Source: Eshraghiella sp964441705 (lineage in GTDB: Bacteria > Bacillota > Clostridia > Lachnospirales > Lachnospiraceae). From it: DNA of 64,000 nucleotides. Shown here piece after piece: positions 46,360-54,305 of the stretch. Position numbers and translations under genes: made by a program. Within the stretch, counting starts at the first letter, position 1. Each line of letters begins with the position of its first letter. Location of the stretch: assembly GCA_964441705.1 (NCBI GenBank), contig CAYTWF010000001.1, positions 57,277 through 121,276 on the forward strand, read 5' to 3'. Below the pieces are notes generated by a model. That model made no database searches. It saw only the letters and a list, made by a program, of their open reading frames with translations, and was not told the origin of the DNA.

Positions 46360-46905
46360 ATGGAATATCTTGATGTAGTTAATAACAGCGGGGAGCCAAC
46401 CGGAGAAATTGTTGAGCGCTCCAGAGCTCATGAAGAGGGCATCCCACACCGCACCTCCCATGTGTGGATTTTCAGAAGAAAGAATGGAGTGCTGCAGGTT
46501 CTTTTGCAAAAACGAAGTGACGATAAGGATTCCCACCCTGGATGTTATGATATTTCCAGTGCAGGACATATACCTGCCGGTTCGGATTATGTAGAGTCAG
46601 CAGTAAGGGAGCTTAAGGAGGAGCTGGGGATAGATGCTGAAGGGGCTGAATTTTTATATTGTGGTCAGCGTCATTTCTCTTCATCCAATGTTTTTTATGG
46701 AAAAAAATTCCTCGATAATCAATACAGCAATGTTTACATTATATGGAGAGATATGGAACCCAAGGAGTTTTACCTGCAAAAGGAAGAGTTTTCTGCTGTA
46801 AAATGGTTTGACTTTGATGATTGTTATGATAAAATAAGTCGCGGTTCAATTCCTAACTGTATTGCAATGGAAGAATTGGATATGCTGAAAAGAAAAATAT
46901 ATTAG
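46360..46905 (+). CDS. Nudix hydrolase
   Basis: About 181 residues. The Nudix box runs GHIPAGSDYVESAVRELKEELGID, with the REXXEE metal-binding core intact (RELKEEL). The N-terminal EYLDVVNNSGEPTGE and SHVWIF are like IDI/YfcD-type members. Hydrolyses a nucleoside diphosphate derivative; substrate unknown. Start 46360 after AGGAGA. Followed by the transporter after 13 bases. Confidence 0.9.
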   Translation: MEYLDVVNNSGEPTGEIVERSRAHEEGIPHRTSHVWIFRRKNGVLQVLLQKRSDDKDSHPGCYDISSAGHIPAGSDYVESAVRELKEELGIDAEGAEFLYCGQRHFSSSNVFYGKKFLDNQYSNVYIIWRDMEPKEFYLQKEEFSAVKWFDFDDCYDKISRGSIPNCIAMEELDMLKRKIY

Positions 46906-46918
46906 AAATGGATAAGCT

Positions 46919-48274
46919 ATGGAAAGAGAAAAATTTGGAAGCCGACTGGGCTTTATATTAATTAGTGCAGGCTGTGCAATTGGAATTGGTAATGTGTGGA
47001 GATTTCCCTATGTTGCAGGATATTATGGTGGGGGCGTTTTTGTGCTTTTTTACCTTATTTTCCTTGCAATTGTTGGAATACCTATACTGACAATGGAACT
47101 CTCAATGGGCAGAGCCGGCAAATCAAGCATTATGCGCTCCTACAAGCAGTTGGAGAAGCCTGGACATAAATGGCACATTCATGGATATTTTGGAATGATT
47201 GGCAATTACATGCTGTTATTCTATTATACAACAGTTGCCGGCTGGATGATTGGATATTGTATAAAATATATAACAGGACAGATGAACGGTGTTACGGATA
47301 GTAAGGCTCTTTTTGACCAGATTCAGTCACAGCCTTCAACCATGGTGATATGGATGCTTATTATTGTAATTATTGCCGCAGTTGTATGTAGTCTTGGTCT
47401 TCAAAATGGTGTGGAAAAGGTGACCAAGTGGATGATGCTGGCACTTTTGGCGCTTATTGTAATACTCGGAATTCACAGCCTGACTCTTGATGGTGCAGCA
47501 AATGGGCTGAGATATTATCTTGTGCCTGATTTTAACAGGGTAAAAGAAGTTGGACTTTGGAATACAATTATTGCGGCTATGAATCAAAGCTTTTTTACAC
47601 TGAGTCTGGGAATGGGCTCAATGATGATATTTGGAAGCTATATTGGAAAGGATAGAAGCATGTTAAGTGAGAGCGTTCAGATAACATTGCTTGATACCTT
47701 TGTTGCAATTATGTCAGGTCTCATTATTTTTCCTGCATGCTTTTCCTTTAATGTTGCAACTGACAGCGGACCAAGTCTTATTTTTGTAACGCTTCCAAAG
47801 GTATTTGAAAATATGGCAGGCGGACGTATATGGGGAAGTCTGTTCTTTATATTTATGACCTTTGCGGCGCTTTCAACAGTTATTGCTGTGCTTGAAAACA
47901 TTCTTGCCTGCAATATGGAATGGCTGAAATGCTCCCGTACTAAAGCAAGCATTGTTAACTTCCTCATTATTGCGGTATGCAGTGTTCCGTGTGCACTGGG
48001 CTTTAATCTTCTAAGCAAAATTACACCTTTCGGTGCGGGTTCAACAATTCTTGACCTGGAGGATTTTATTGTCAGTACAATCCTGCTTCCTTTTGGAAGC
48101 CTCGTGATTCTGCTCTTCTGCGTATCCAAAAAGGGCTGGGGATTTGACAATTATCTTTTAGAGGCAAACACCGGCAAAGGAATAAGAGTACCTAAGGGAC
48201 TGCGTTTTTATCTTACCTGGGTACTTCCGTTTATTGTTCTTTTTATTGCTTTATACGGTGTAATTAACCATTAA
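46919..48274 (+). CDS. SNF-family sodium-dependent amino acid transporter
   Basis: 451 residues, about 11 membrane segments, MhsT/LeuT-like length. The first helix carries GFILISAGCAIGIGNVWRFPY, the unwound sodium/substrate site, followed by GIPILTMELSMGR. Imports an amino acid with sodium. A stop codon two codons before the ATG fixes the earliest start; the ribosome site is weak, so coupling with the Nudix gene is likely. Confidence 0.93.
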   Translation: MEREKFGSRLGFILISAGCAIGIGNVWRFPYVAGYYGGGVFVLFYLIFLAIVGIPILTMELSMGRAGKSSIMRSYKQLEKPGHKWHIHGYFGMIGNYMLLFYYTTVAGWMIGYCIKYITGQMNGVTDSKALFDQIQSQPSTMVIWMLIIVIIAAVVCSLGLQNGVEKVTKWMMLALLALIVILGIHSLTLDGAANGLRYYLVPDFNRVKEVGLWNTIIAAMNQSFFTLSLGMGSMMIFGSYIGKDRSMLSESVQITLLDTFVAIMSGLIIFPACFSFNVATDSGPSLIFVTLPKVFENMAGGRIWGSLFFIFMTFAALSTVIAVLENILACNMEWLKCSRTKASIVNFLIIAVCSVPCALGFNLLSKITPFGAGSTILDLEDFIVSTILLPFGSLVILLFCVSKKGWGFDNYLLEANTGKGIRVPKGLRFYLTWVLPFIVLFIALYGVINH

Positions 48275-48314
48275 GTTTATAATTTTTTAATTAGTATATA
48301 CTCCTCAATGATGC

Positions 48315-48320
48315 TATAAT
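48315..48320 (+). promoter_or_regulatory. Extended -10 promoter of fucO
   Basis: TGCTATAAT (TATAAT at 48315-48320) 46 bases before the start; no convincing -35. Confidence 0.6.
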
Positions 48321-48366
48321 ATCCAATGAAGGGTTAAAAAAATAACAGGTAAAGGAGACATAAATA

Positions 48367-49515
48367 ATGGCAAACAGATTTATTTTGAACGAAACATCTT
48401 ATCACGGAGCGGGTGCAATTAACAGCATCGCAGATGAAGCAAAGGGAAGAGGCCTTAAGAAAGCATTAGTATGTTCAGATCCTGATTTGGTTAAGTTCGG
48501 CGTAACCGCTAAGGTTCTAAATGTACTGGACGGAGCAGGACTTGCTTATGAGCTGTATTCCAATATTAAGCCTAATCCAACAATTGAGAATGTGCAGTCA
48601 GGAGTTGAGGCTTTTAAGGCAGCAGGAGCAGATTATATCATTGCAATTGGCGGTGGTTCTTCCATGGACACAGCCAAAGGAATTGGAATAATCATTAATA
48701 ATCCTGACTTTGCTGACGTAGTAAGCCTTGAGGGCGTTGCACCAACTACCTGCAAAGCAGTAACTACATTTGCAGTGCCTACAACAGCAGGTACAGCTGC
48801 AGAGGTAACAATTAACTACGTAATTACAGATGATAAAAAACATCGTAAGATGGTATGTGTAGACCCTAAGGATATTCCAGTGGTAGCATTTGTTGATCCT
48901 GAAATGATGGCAACTATGCCTAAGGGACTTACTGCAGCAACTGGTATGGATGCGCTTACACATGCAATTGAAGGATATATTACTGCTGGAGCATGGGAAC
49001 TGTCAGACATGTTCCATATTAAGGCAATTGAGATAATTGCAAGGAGTCTCAGAGCAGCAGTAGACAACACTCCTGAGGGAAGAGAAGGAATGGCACTTGG
49101 TCAGTATGTAGCCGGAATGGGATTTTCCAATGTAGGTCTTGGTATTGTACATTCTATGGCTCATCCACTTGGAGCACTTTACGATACACCACATGGTGTT
49201 GCCAATGCGATTATCCTTCCTACCGTTATGGAATACAATGCACCGGCAACTGGAGAAAAATATCGAGAGATAGCCAGAGCAATGGGTGTTGCGGGCGTTG
49301 ATTCAATGAGTCAGGAGGAATACAGAAGGGCTGCAATTGATGCTGTCAAGAAGCTTTCACAGGACGTTGGAATTCCAGCAGACCTTAAGGATATTGTTAA
49401 GGAAGAGGATATACCATTCCTTGCACAGTCAGCATATGATGATGCCTGCAGACCAGGTAATCCACGTGAGACAAGCGTAGAGGAGATTACAGAACTTTAT
49501 AAGAGCCTGATTTAA
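48367..49515 (+). CDS. fucO: Lactaldehyde reductase / 1,2-propanediol oxidoreductase
   Basis: 382 residues, iron-dependent alcohol dehydrogenase closely resembling E. coli FucO along its length: MANRFILNE start, IAIGGGSSMDTAKGIGI nucleotide site, FAVPTTAGTAAEVTINYVI, and metal ligands in DALTHAIEGY and HSMAHPLGALYDTPHG. Reduces lactaldehyde to 1,2-propanediol with NADH in fermentation of fucose or rhamnose; may also act on other short aldehydes. No fucose genes are nearby. AAAGGAG ribosome site. Confidence 0.93.
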   Translation: MANRFILNETSYHGAGAINSIADEAKGRGLKKALVCSDPDLVKFGVTAKVLNVLDGAGLAYELYSNIKPNPTIENVQSGVEAFKAAGADYIIAIGGGSSMDTAKGIGIIINNPDFADVVSLEGVAPTTCKAVTTFAVPTTAGTAAEVTINYVITDDKKHRKMVCVDPKDIPVVAFVDPEMMATMPKGLTAATGMDALTHAIEGYITAGAWELSDMFHIKAIEIIARSLRAAVDNTPEGREGMALGQYVAGMGFSNVGLGIVHSMAHPLGALYDTPHGVANAIILPTVMEYNAPATGEKYREIARAMGVAGVDSMSQEEYRRAAIDAVKKLSQDVGIPADLKDIVKEEDIPFLAQSAYDDACRPGNPRETSVEEITELYKSLI

Positions 49516-49527
49516 CAGGATATAAGA

Positions 49528-49560
49528 ACCACGCCTGCGATTATTAGCTGCAGGCGTGGT
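49528..49560 (+). terminator. Terminator after fucO
   Basis: Perfect 11-bp stem ACCACGCCTGC / GCAGGCGTGGT, weak T-run after it. Confidence 0.75.
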
Positions 49561-49587
49561 ATTACTATATCTAAATATTTTTTGGGG

Positions 49588-49616
49588 TTGTAAAACCTTA
49601 TTAATTTAAGTATAAT
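49588..49616 (+). promoter_or_regulatory. Strong promoter in front of a multi-hairpin region
   Basis: TTGTAA (49588-49593), exact 17-base spacer, TATAAT (49611-49616). The nearest coding start is 200 bases downstream. Confidence 0.75.
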
Positions 49617-49621
49617 GAAAT

Positions 49622-49740
49622 TTGGTATAAAAAAACAAAGAACCCATGCAGCTGGGTCCTTTGTGTCAGGAGATAGAAACTATTTCTATGACAAGAAATG
49701 CGATGCTCAGTAGCATTTCACGTCGTTTCATATCTCTATA
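49622..49740 (+). ncRNA. Candidate small RNA or long structured leader
   Basis: Three consecutive hairpins follow the promoter. ACAAAGAACCCA (49635-49646) pairs with TGGGTCCTTTGT (49653-49664), one mismatch. TGTCA-GGAG-ATAGAAA (49664-49679) pairs with TTTCTATGACA (49683-49693), leaving GGAG as a bulge. GAAATGC (49695-49701) pairs with GCATTTC (49713-49719). No open frame and no clear terminator, so it may instead be the 5' leader of the LysR gene. It matches no RNA family I recognise. Confidence 0.5.
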
Positions 49741-49770
49741 ATAACCTATAACCAGTAAATAGTAAAATTC

Positions 49771-49799
49771 ATTATTTTCATGCTATCAATGAAAATAAT
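49771..49799. promoter_or_regulatory. Perfect inverted repeat upstream of the LysR gene
   Basis: ATTATTTTCAT (49771-49781) and ATGAAAATAAT (49789-49799), 11-base arms, 7-base gap, ending 21 bases before the start codon. Either an autoregulatory operator or a hairpin next to the ribosome site. Confidence 0.6.
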
Positions 49800-49820
49800 T
49801 CAACTCGTGGAGATGTGGCT

Positions 49821-50696
49821 ATGACATTGTTTTCTTATAAGGTATTTATGACAACTATGGAGCAGATGAGCTTCAGAAAGGCAGCGGATATTCTTAATCT
49901 TACCCCTTCAGCTGTGAGCCATTGTATCAGCAGCATGGAGGAGGAGTTAGGCTTCCCGTTATTTTTCCGAAAAAAAAATAAAATAAGCCTCACAGCGGAT
50001 GCAGAGATTCTGATTCCCTATGTAAGGCAGATTCTTGCCAGTGAGGACACAATGGCTCAGGCTGTTGCAGACCTTAAGGGCTTTCAGCGTGGACTTGTTA
50101 AGGTGGGCTGCTTTAACAGTGTGTGTACCAGCTGGATTCCCAAGCTGGTTAAGGTATTTCATGAGAAATATCCAGGTATAGAAATTGAACTTTTTCAGGG
50201 AACATATGCAGATGTGGCTGCATGGATTGATAATGGGGATATAGATATTGGATTTATATCGGTATCAAGTGCAGGAAACATTCCTATTGAGCCTTTATAT
50301 AAGGATAGACTTATGGCGGTTGTTCCTAAGAATTTCAAGACAATTAATCAGGGCTATATAACCATGCCGGAGCTTAAGGACTGCCAGTTCATCCAACCAA
50401 TGGAGAATTGTGATGCGGACAGCCAGATGCTTTTTAACCAGTATGGCTTTGCTGCCAAATCTACCTGCCATGTTATTGATGACCTTTCTATACTAACAAT
50501 GGTTCAGGCAGGCTTTGGTGTATGTATTCTTCCACAGATGCTTATTCAGTCTTTTAATGTAGATGTTGATATATATCCAATTGAACCGGAATATTACAGG
50601 GTGGTTGGAGTTGCCGCAAGTGACCCATCAAGGAGTGTACCGGCGGTCCAGAAGCTGTATCAGCTCATTATAGATACTTTTTCAGAATTTAAATAA
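49821..50696 (+). CDS. LysR-family transcriptional regulator
   Basis: 291 residues. N-terminal winged helix-turn-helix (SFRKAADILNLTPSAVSHCISSMEEELGFPLF), then the two-lobed effector domain beginning LVKVGCFNSVCTSWIPKLV. The ATG at 49821 is preferred over an in-frame GTG at 49815 because GGAG is 9 bases upstream of the ATG. Effector and targets unknown; autoregulation through the inverted repeat at 49771-49799 is plausible. Confidence 0.93.
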   Translation: MTLFSYKVFMTTMEQMSFRKAADILNLTPSAVSHCISSMEEELGFPLFFRKKNKISLTADAEILIPYVRQILASEDTMAQAVADLKGFQRGLVKVGCFNSVCTSWIPKLVKVFHEKYPGIEIELFQGTYADVAAWIDNGDIDIGFISVSSAGNIPIEPLYKDRLMAVVPKNFKTINQGYITMPELKDCQFIQPMENCDADSQMLFNQYGFAAKSTCHVIDDLSILTMVQAGFGVCILPQMLIQSFNVDVDIYPIEPEYYRVVGVAASDPSRSVPAVQKLYQLIIDTFSEFK

Positions 50697-50702
50697 AAAT
50701 TA

Positions 50703-50731
50703 TTGACAAAAACTTATCAATACTGTATAGT
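50703..50731 (+). promoter_or_regulatory. Promoter of tRNA-Gly copy 2
   Basis: TTGACA (50703-50708), 17-base spacer, TATAGT (50726-50731). An inverted repeat with 14-base arms (ACATATTGCGTCAG 50732-50745, CTGACACAATATGT 50752-50765, one mismatch) straddles the expected start. Confidence 0.88.
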
Positions 50732-50774
50732 ACATATTGCGTCAGAAATAACTGACACAATATGTATTGTAAAT

Positions 50775-50846
50775 GCGCGAGTGGCTCAGTGGTGGAGCGT
50801 CTCCTTGCCAAGGAGAAGGTCGCGGGTTCGACTCCCGTCTCGCGCT
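50775..50846 (+). tRNA. tRNA-Gly (anticodon GCC), copy 2
   Basis: 72-base cloverleaf identical to copy 1 except T loop TTCGACT instead of TTCGATC. Anticodon loop TTGCCAA. CCA not encoded. Confidence 0.97.
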
Positions 50847-50852
50847 TATTTT

Positions 50853-50894
50853 ATGTCCAAAAAGGCTCCTCAATTGAGGAGCCTTTTTGGACAT
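50853..50894. terminator. 42-bp perfect palindrome, terminator after tRNA-Gly copy 2
   Basis: ATGTCCAAAAAGGCTCCTCA is the left half up to the centre near AATT, mirrored exactly to 50894. It contains the A-run / T-run pattern of a bidirectional terminator. Confidence 0.85.
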
Positions 50895-50906
50895 GAACGA
50901 GCCCAC

Positions 50907-51451
50907 TGGGTCACACGAGATGATAATGCAACTGAGACCCACGACAGCGAAGAACAATGGGTCTCACGGAAGAATATTGCAGCTGAGACCCACGACAGCG
51001 AAGAACCCCGGGTCTCACGAGAGAATATTGCAGCTGAGACCCACGACAGCGAAGAGCAATGGGTCTCACGATAGGATGTTACAGCTGAGACCCACGACAG
51101 CGAAGAACAATGGGCCTCACGGAAGTATATTGCACCTGAGACCCACGGAACGCCATAGCTTGGGTCAGGCACGAGGAAGCAAGCTTATGAGACCCATGAC
51201 AGCGAAGAACAATGGGCCTCACGATAGGATGTTACAGCTGAGACCCACGACAGCGAAGAACAATGGGTCTCACGAGAGAATATTGCAGCTGAGACCCACG
51301 ACAGCGAAGAACCCTGGGTCTCACGAGAGAATATTGCACCTGAGACCCACGACAGCGAAGAACCCCGGGTCTCACGAGAGAATATTGCTCCTGTGCCCCA
51401 CGACAGCGAAGAACACTGGGTCTCACGAGAAAATCCTGCGCCTGAGACCCA
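50907..51451. repeat. Tandem hairpin-repeat array 2, downstream of tRNA-Gly
   Basis: Same element as array 1, more uniform. Ten type A units start at 50907, 50958, 51009, 51060, 51111, 51213, 51264, 51315, 51366 and 51417; one type B unit starts at 51161. A-to-A step is exactly 51 bp everywhere, and 50 + 52 around the B unit. Consensus A: TGGGTCTCA, 17-bp core CGNNAGRATATTGCAGC, TGAGACCCA, linker CGACAGCGAAGAACAA. It ends with a remnant of a B unit (GTAAGCAAGCTTATGA). Arm changes are mostly uncompensated (TGGGCCTCA twice, right arm TGTGCCCCA once), so it looks conserved as DNA sequence rather than only as RNA stem. A frame from the ATG at 50893 stays open to 51456 giving 17-residue repeats; array 1 lacks such a frame. 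Confidence 0.92.
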
Positions 51452-51529
51452 CGTAAGCAAGCTTATGATGTACAGCTGTTGGCAAAAGTGATATACTAAC
51501 CAGTAAATAACTAAAAGGAAGCGAATAAG

Positions 51530-52486
51530 ATGAGAGTACTTATAATTGGTGCCGGAGCTGTAGGCGTGGCAATTGCTGTATCCCTTAAGAATCAGGGAGC
51601 AGAGGTTGATATGATTGCAAGACATAACACCGGTGAATATATAAGAGAGCACGGAGCGGGCAGAACAGGAATATATGGAGATGTGCAGCTTGGGCCGGGA
51701 GCAATTGGAATTTATGAGGATTATCAGGAAATCGAAAATGAGTATGACTATATAATAGTGAGTGCCAAAACACTTGCTAATCCACAGATTGCTGAAAGTC
51801 TTAATGATAATAGAAGAATTATGTCAAAGGACTGCAGAATAATTATTTTTCAGAATGGATGGGGAATTGCAGAGGAATATACAAGATATTTTAATAAGGA
51901 ACAGGTATTCAATTCAGGAATAAGTATCGGATTTGAAAGAGTTACACCTGGGCTTAGTAAAGTCACAGTAGAGACGGCACCTATGATGATGGGGTCTCTT
52001 TTTGGCTGTAGTACAGAGTGCATAAGACCGATAGAGGATGCTCTTAATAAAGGCGGTATTCCTGCAGAGATATCAGAGACTTTTACGAAGGCAATGTGGA
52101 GCAAAATGCTTTTTAACACCACACTTAACCCTCTGGGAGCAATTCTTAATGTGCCATATGGAGCACTGGCGGAGTCAGAGAGTGCCAAGCTTATTATGAC
52201 AAGGTTGATTACAGAGACCTATCAGGTTATGGAGGCTGCAGGTTATTCAACATTTTGGGGTTCGGCAGGAGAATATGCAGAGGAATTTTACAGCCACCTT
52301 ATTCCGGCAGCAGCCAGACATCGTTCATCTACGCTGCAGGATATTGAAAAAGGCAAAAAAACAGAGATTGATACGCTGACAGGAAGCATTATTAAGCTTG
52401 CTGGTAAGTATGACGTTAATGTGCCAACTCATGAAATGATATACCTTATGATAAGAGGAATAGAAGAAAACAGACACTTAACATAA
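51530..52486 (+). CDS. Ketopantoate reductase (PanE/ApbA) family protein
   Basis: 318 residues. N-terminal Rossmann site VLIIGAGAVGVAIA; C-terminal domain with the family Lys in ETFTKAMWSKMLFNTTLNPLGAI. PanE reduces 2-dehydropantoate with NADPH for coenzyme A synthesis, but paralogues act on other 2-oxoacids and no pantothenate genes are near. AAAGGAAG ribosome site; begins 78 bases after array 2. Confidence 0.88.
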   Translation: MRVLIIGAGAVGVAIAVSLKNQGAEVDMIARHNTGEYIREHGAGRTGIYGDVQLGPGAIGIYEDYQEIENEYDYIIVSAKTLANPQIAESLNDNRRIMSKDCRIIIFQNGWGIAEEYTRYFNKEQVFNSGISIGFERVTPGLSKVTVETAPMMMGSLFGCSTECIRPIEDALNKGGIPAEISETFTKAMWSKMLFNTTLNPLGAILNVPYGALAESESAKLIMTRLITETYQVMEAAGYSTFWGSAGEYAEEFYSHLIPAAARHRSSTLQDIEKGKKTEIDTLTGSIIKLAGKYDVNVPTHEMIYLMIRGIEENRHLT

Positions 52487-52591
52487 AAAAGATTATGTTA
52501 GTAAATATAACAGATTGATATTTTTGTATCAATATGTTAATATACCAATACGGCTGTCACTATGCCGAAATCAGAACTGACGGAGGATAAG

Positions 52592-53467
52592 ATGGAGTAT
52601 TTAATTTTTTCAGACGTATCATTAGACATTGACGTAGAATTTGCACAAACACATGATGTTAGATATATCCCAATGGAATATGTATTAGGAGAGGATACCT
52701 TTCATTGCGAGAGACCTGAATCTGACGAGATGATGCATAATTATTATCAGAAGCTTAGAGAAAAGGTTAAGACACAGACCAGTCAGATAACACCGATGCA
52801 TTATATGGAAGTATTTGAACCACTTGTTAAGGAAGGCAATGCTATTTTGTACCTGTCATTATCAAGCGGATTAAGCAATACATATGAATCAGCACTTTTG
52901 GCAGCACATAATATTAAGGAGGATTACCCTGAGGCAGAGATTGAGATTGTAGATTCCCTTTCTGCAACTGGAGGAATGGGACTTCTTATTGAATCTGCAT
53001 TTAAGAACAGGGATGCAGGAATGAATCTTAAGGATAATGCGGCATGGCTTAGGGAACATACTACTAATGTAATTCACTGGTTCATGGTTGAGGACCTTAT
53101 GTACCTTAAGAGAGGTGGAAGGGTGTCAGCAACAACAGCCATTGTAGGTACAGCACTTAATATTAAGCCTATTCTTAGAATTAATCCAATTGGTAAGCTT
53201 GAGACCATTGATAAGAAGAGAGGAAGCAAGCTGGCAATTAAGGCCATGATTGAAAGATTTGAGAAGGACAGGGACCCTTCTATTGATAATACGGTATATA
53301 TTAGCTGCGCCGATTGTATGGGAGATGCACAGGAGGTTAAGAAAACCTTGCTGGAGAAGCATCCGGAGCTTACTGTAAGAACAACAATGCTAAGTCCTAT
53401 TATTGGTGCTCATACAGGTCCTGGAATGCTTGCAATAATCTATTATGGAGCAAAAAGAACAGAATAA
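52592..53467 (+). CDS. DegV family fatty-acid-binding protein
   Basis: 291 residues. Family landmarks: IFSDVSLDI at the start, TSQITP, LYLSLSSGLSNTYESA, DSLSATGGMG and LKRGGRVS. DegV (FakB) proteins carry fatty acids for phosphorylation by FakA. Start at 52592 after CGGAGG (an earlier ATG at 52562 has none). Confidence 0.92.
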   Translation: MEYLIFSDVSLDIDVEFAQTHDVRYIPMEYVLGEDTFHCERPESDEMMHNYYQKLREKVKTQTSQITPMHYMEVFEPLVKEGNAILYLSLSSGLSNTYESALLAAHNIKEDYPEAEIEIVDSLSATGGMGLLIESAFKNRDAGMNLKDNAAWLREHTTNVIHWFMVEDLMYLKRGGRVSATTAIVGTALNIKPILRINPIGKLETIDKKRGSKLAIKAMIERFEKDRDPSIDNTVYISCADCMGDAQEVKKTLLEKHPELTVRTTMLSPIIGAHTGPGMLAIIYYGAKRTE

Positions 53468-53472
53468 TAAGC

Positions 53473-54222
53473 CTATTGGGGCTCTCTGTGGTTAACAACT
53501 ACAGGGAGCCCTGGTTCTATAGGCCCGGCAATACTGCGGTCAGAGGCTGGAACATGCATACGTCCCTGATGTGAAAGTATTGCGTTAACATAATCTCTGG
53601 AGCTTGTTAAATGCTTGTCAAAGTCCATACCGTAAAGACCGGTAGGCTCAATAGTTCCTATTTTATGCAGGTCGGAACCGGCAGTCATGTATATGTTATT
53701 TTGGATGCAGTATTTTTCAGCATTATGGTTATTATACGGGTAATTGAAAGAATTATAGCCCTCCATTGCGTCACAGGTCTCAGGATTAAGACGTATTGTA
53801 TTAAGATAATTTCTTACTCTGAAGGGGTGAGCCTGAACCACCAGACCACCATCTGCCTTAATCACATCATATTGTTTGGTTCTGCTGTAGGATAGTATAT
53901 CAGGATGATTCATCAGCCATTCCTTATCCAGTCCATATATCAGATATTCATCGCCCTCATAATTAGCTTCCCATCCAAAAAAAACAGGAAAATCAATGGC
54001 ATCACCGGCTGTTTTTGCGTATTCATAGCCAAGACAGAATTCATTAACACGGCGTTCCCAGCTGTCGTATTGTGGTATGCAGGTATTTCCGTTAAAAAAA
54101 TGGTCTGTAATAAATATGCCTGAATAGCCCAGAGTCTTATAGAATGCAGGATATTGGGCTGCATGAGTAGATGCGCATTTGCTTGCTTCACAGGTGTGAA
54201 GGTGAGTTTCGTAAGTGTACAT
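53473..54222 (-). CDS. PHP-domain metal-dependent phosphoesterase
   Basis: About 249 residues. YETHLHTCEAS, FITDHFFNGN, VVQAHPFR and MTAGSDLHKIG supply the metal ligands of the PHP fold. Cytoplasmic; histidinol-phosphatase-like or polymerase-associated relatives exist, so substrate open. Start at 54222 with AAAGGGG upstream. Convergent with degV, gap 5 bases. Confidence 0.88.
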   Translation of the reverse strand: MYTYETHLHTCEASKCASTHAAQYPAFYKTLGYSGIFITDHFFNGNTCIPQYDSWERRVNEFCLGYEYAKTAGDAIDFPVFFGWEANYEGDEYLIYGLDKEWLMNHPDILSYSRTKQYDVIKADGGLVVQAHPFRVRNYLNTIRLNPETCDAMEGYNSFNYPYNNHNAEKYCIQNNIYMTAGSDLHKIGTIEPTGLYGMDFDKHLTSSRDYVNAILSHQGRMHVPASDRSIAGPIEPGLPVVVNHREPQ

Positions 54223-54305
54223 AATATTGCCCCTTTCATGGAATGAATTATAGCACATATATGTTAATTGTGTTACAATGAAAAAATCAGAAAGGTGGGA
54301 AAAAA

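Noticed and set aside
50703..51652. Other repeat-derived frames on both strands across array 2
   Set aside because: Same cause; they run through the tRNA gene or into panE upstream sequence. The one frame that matches the array limits is listed as a finding instead.
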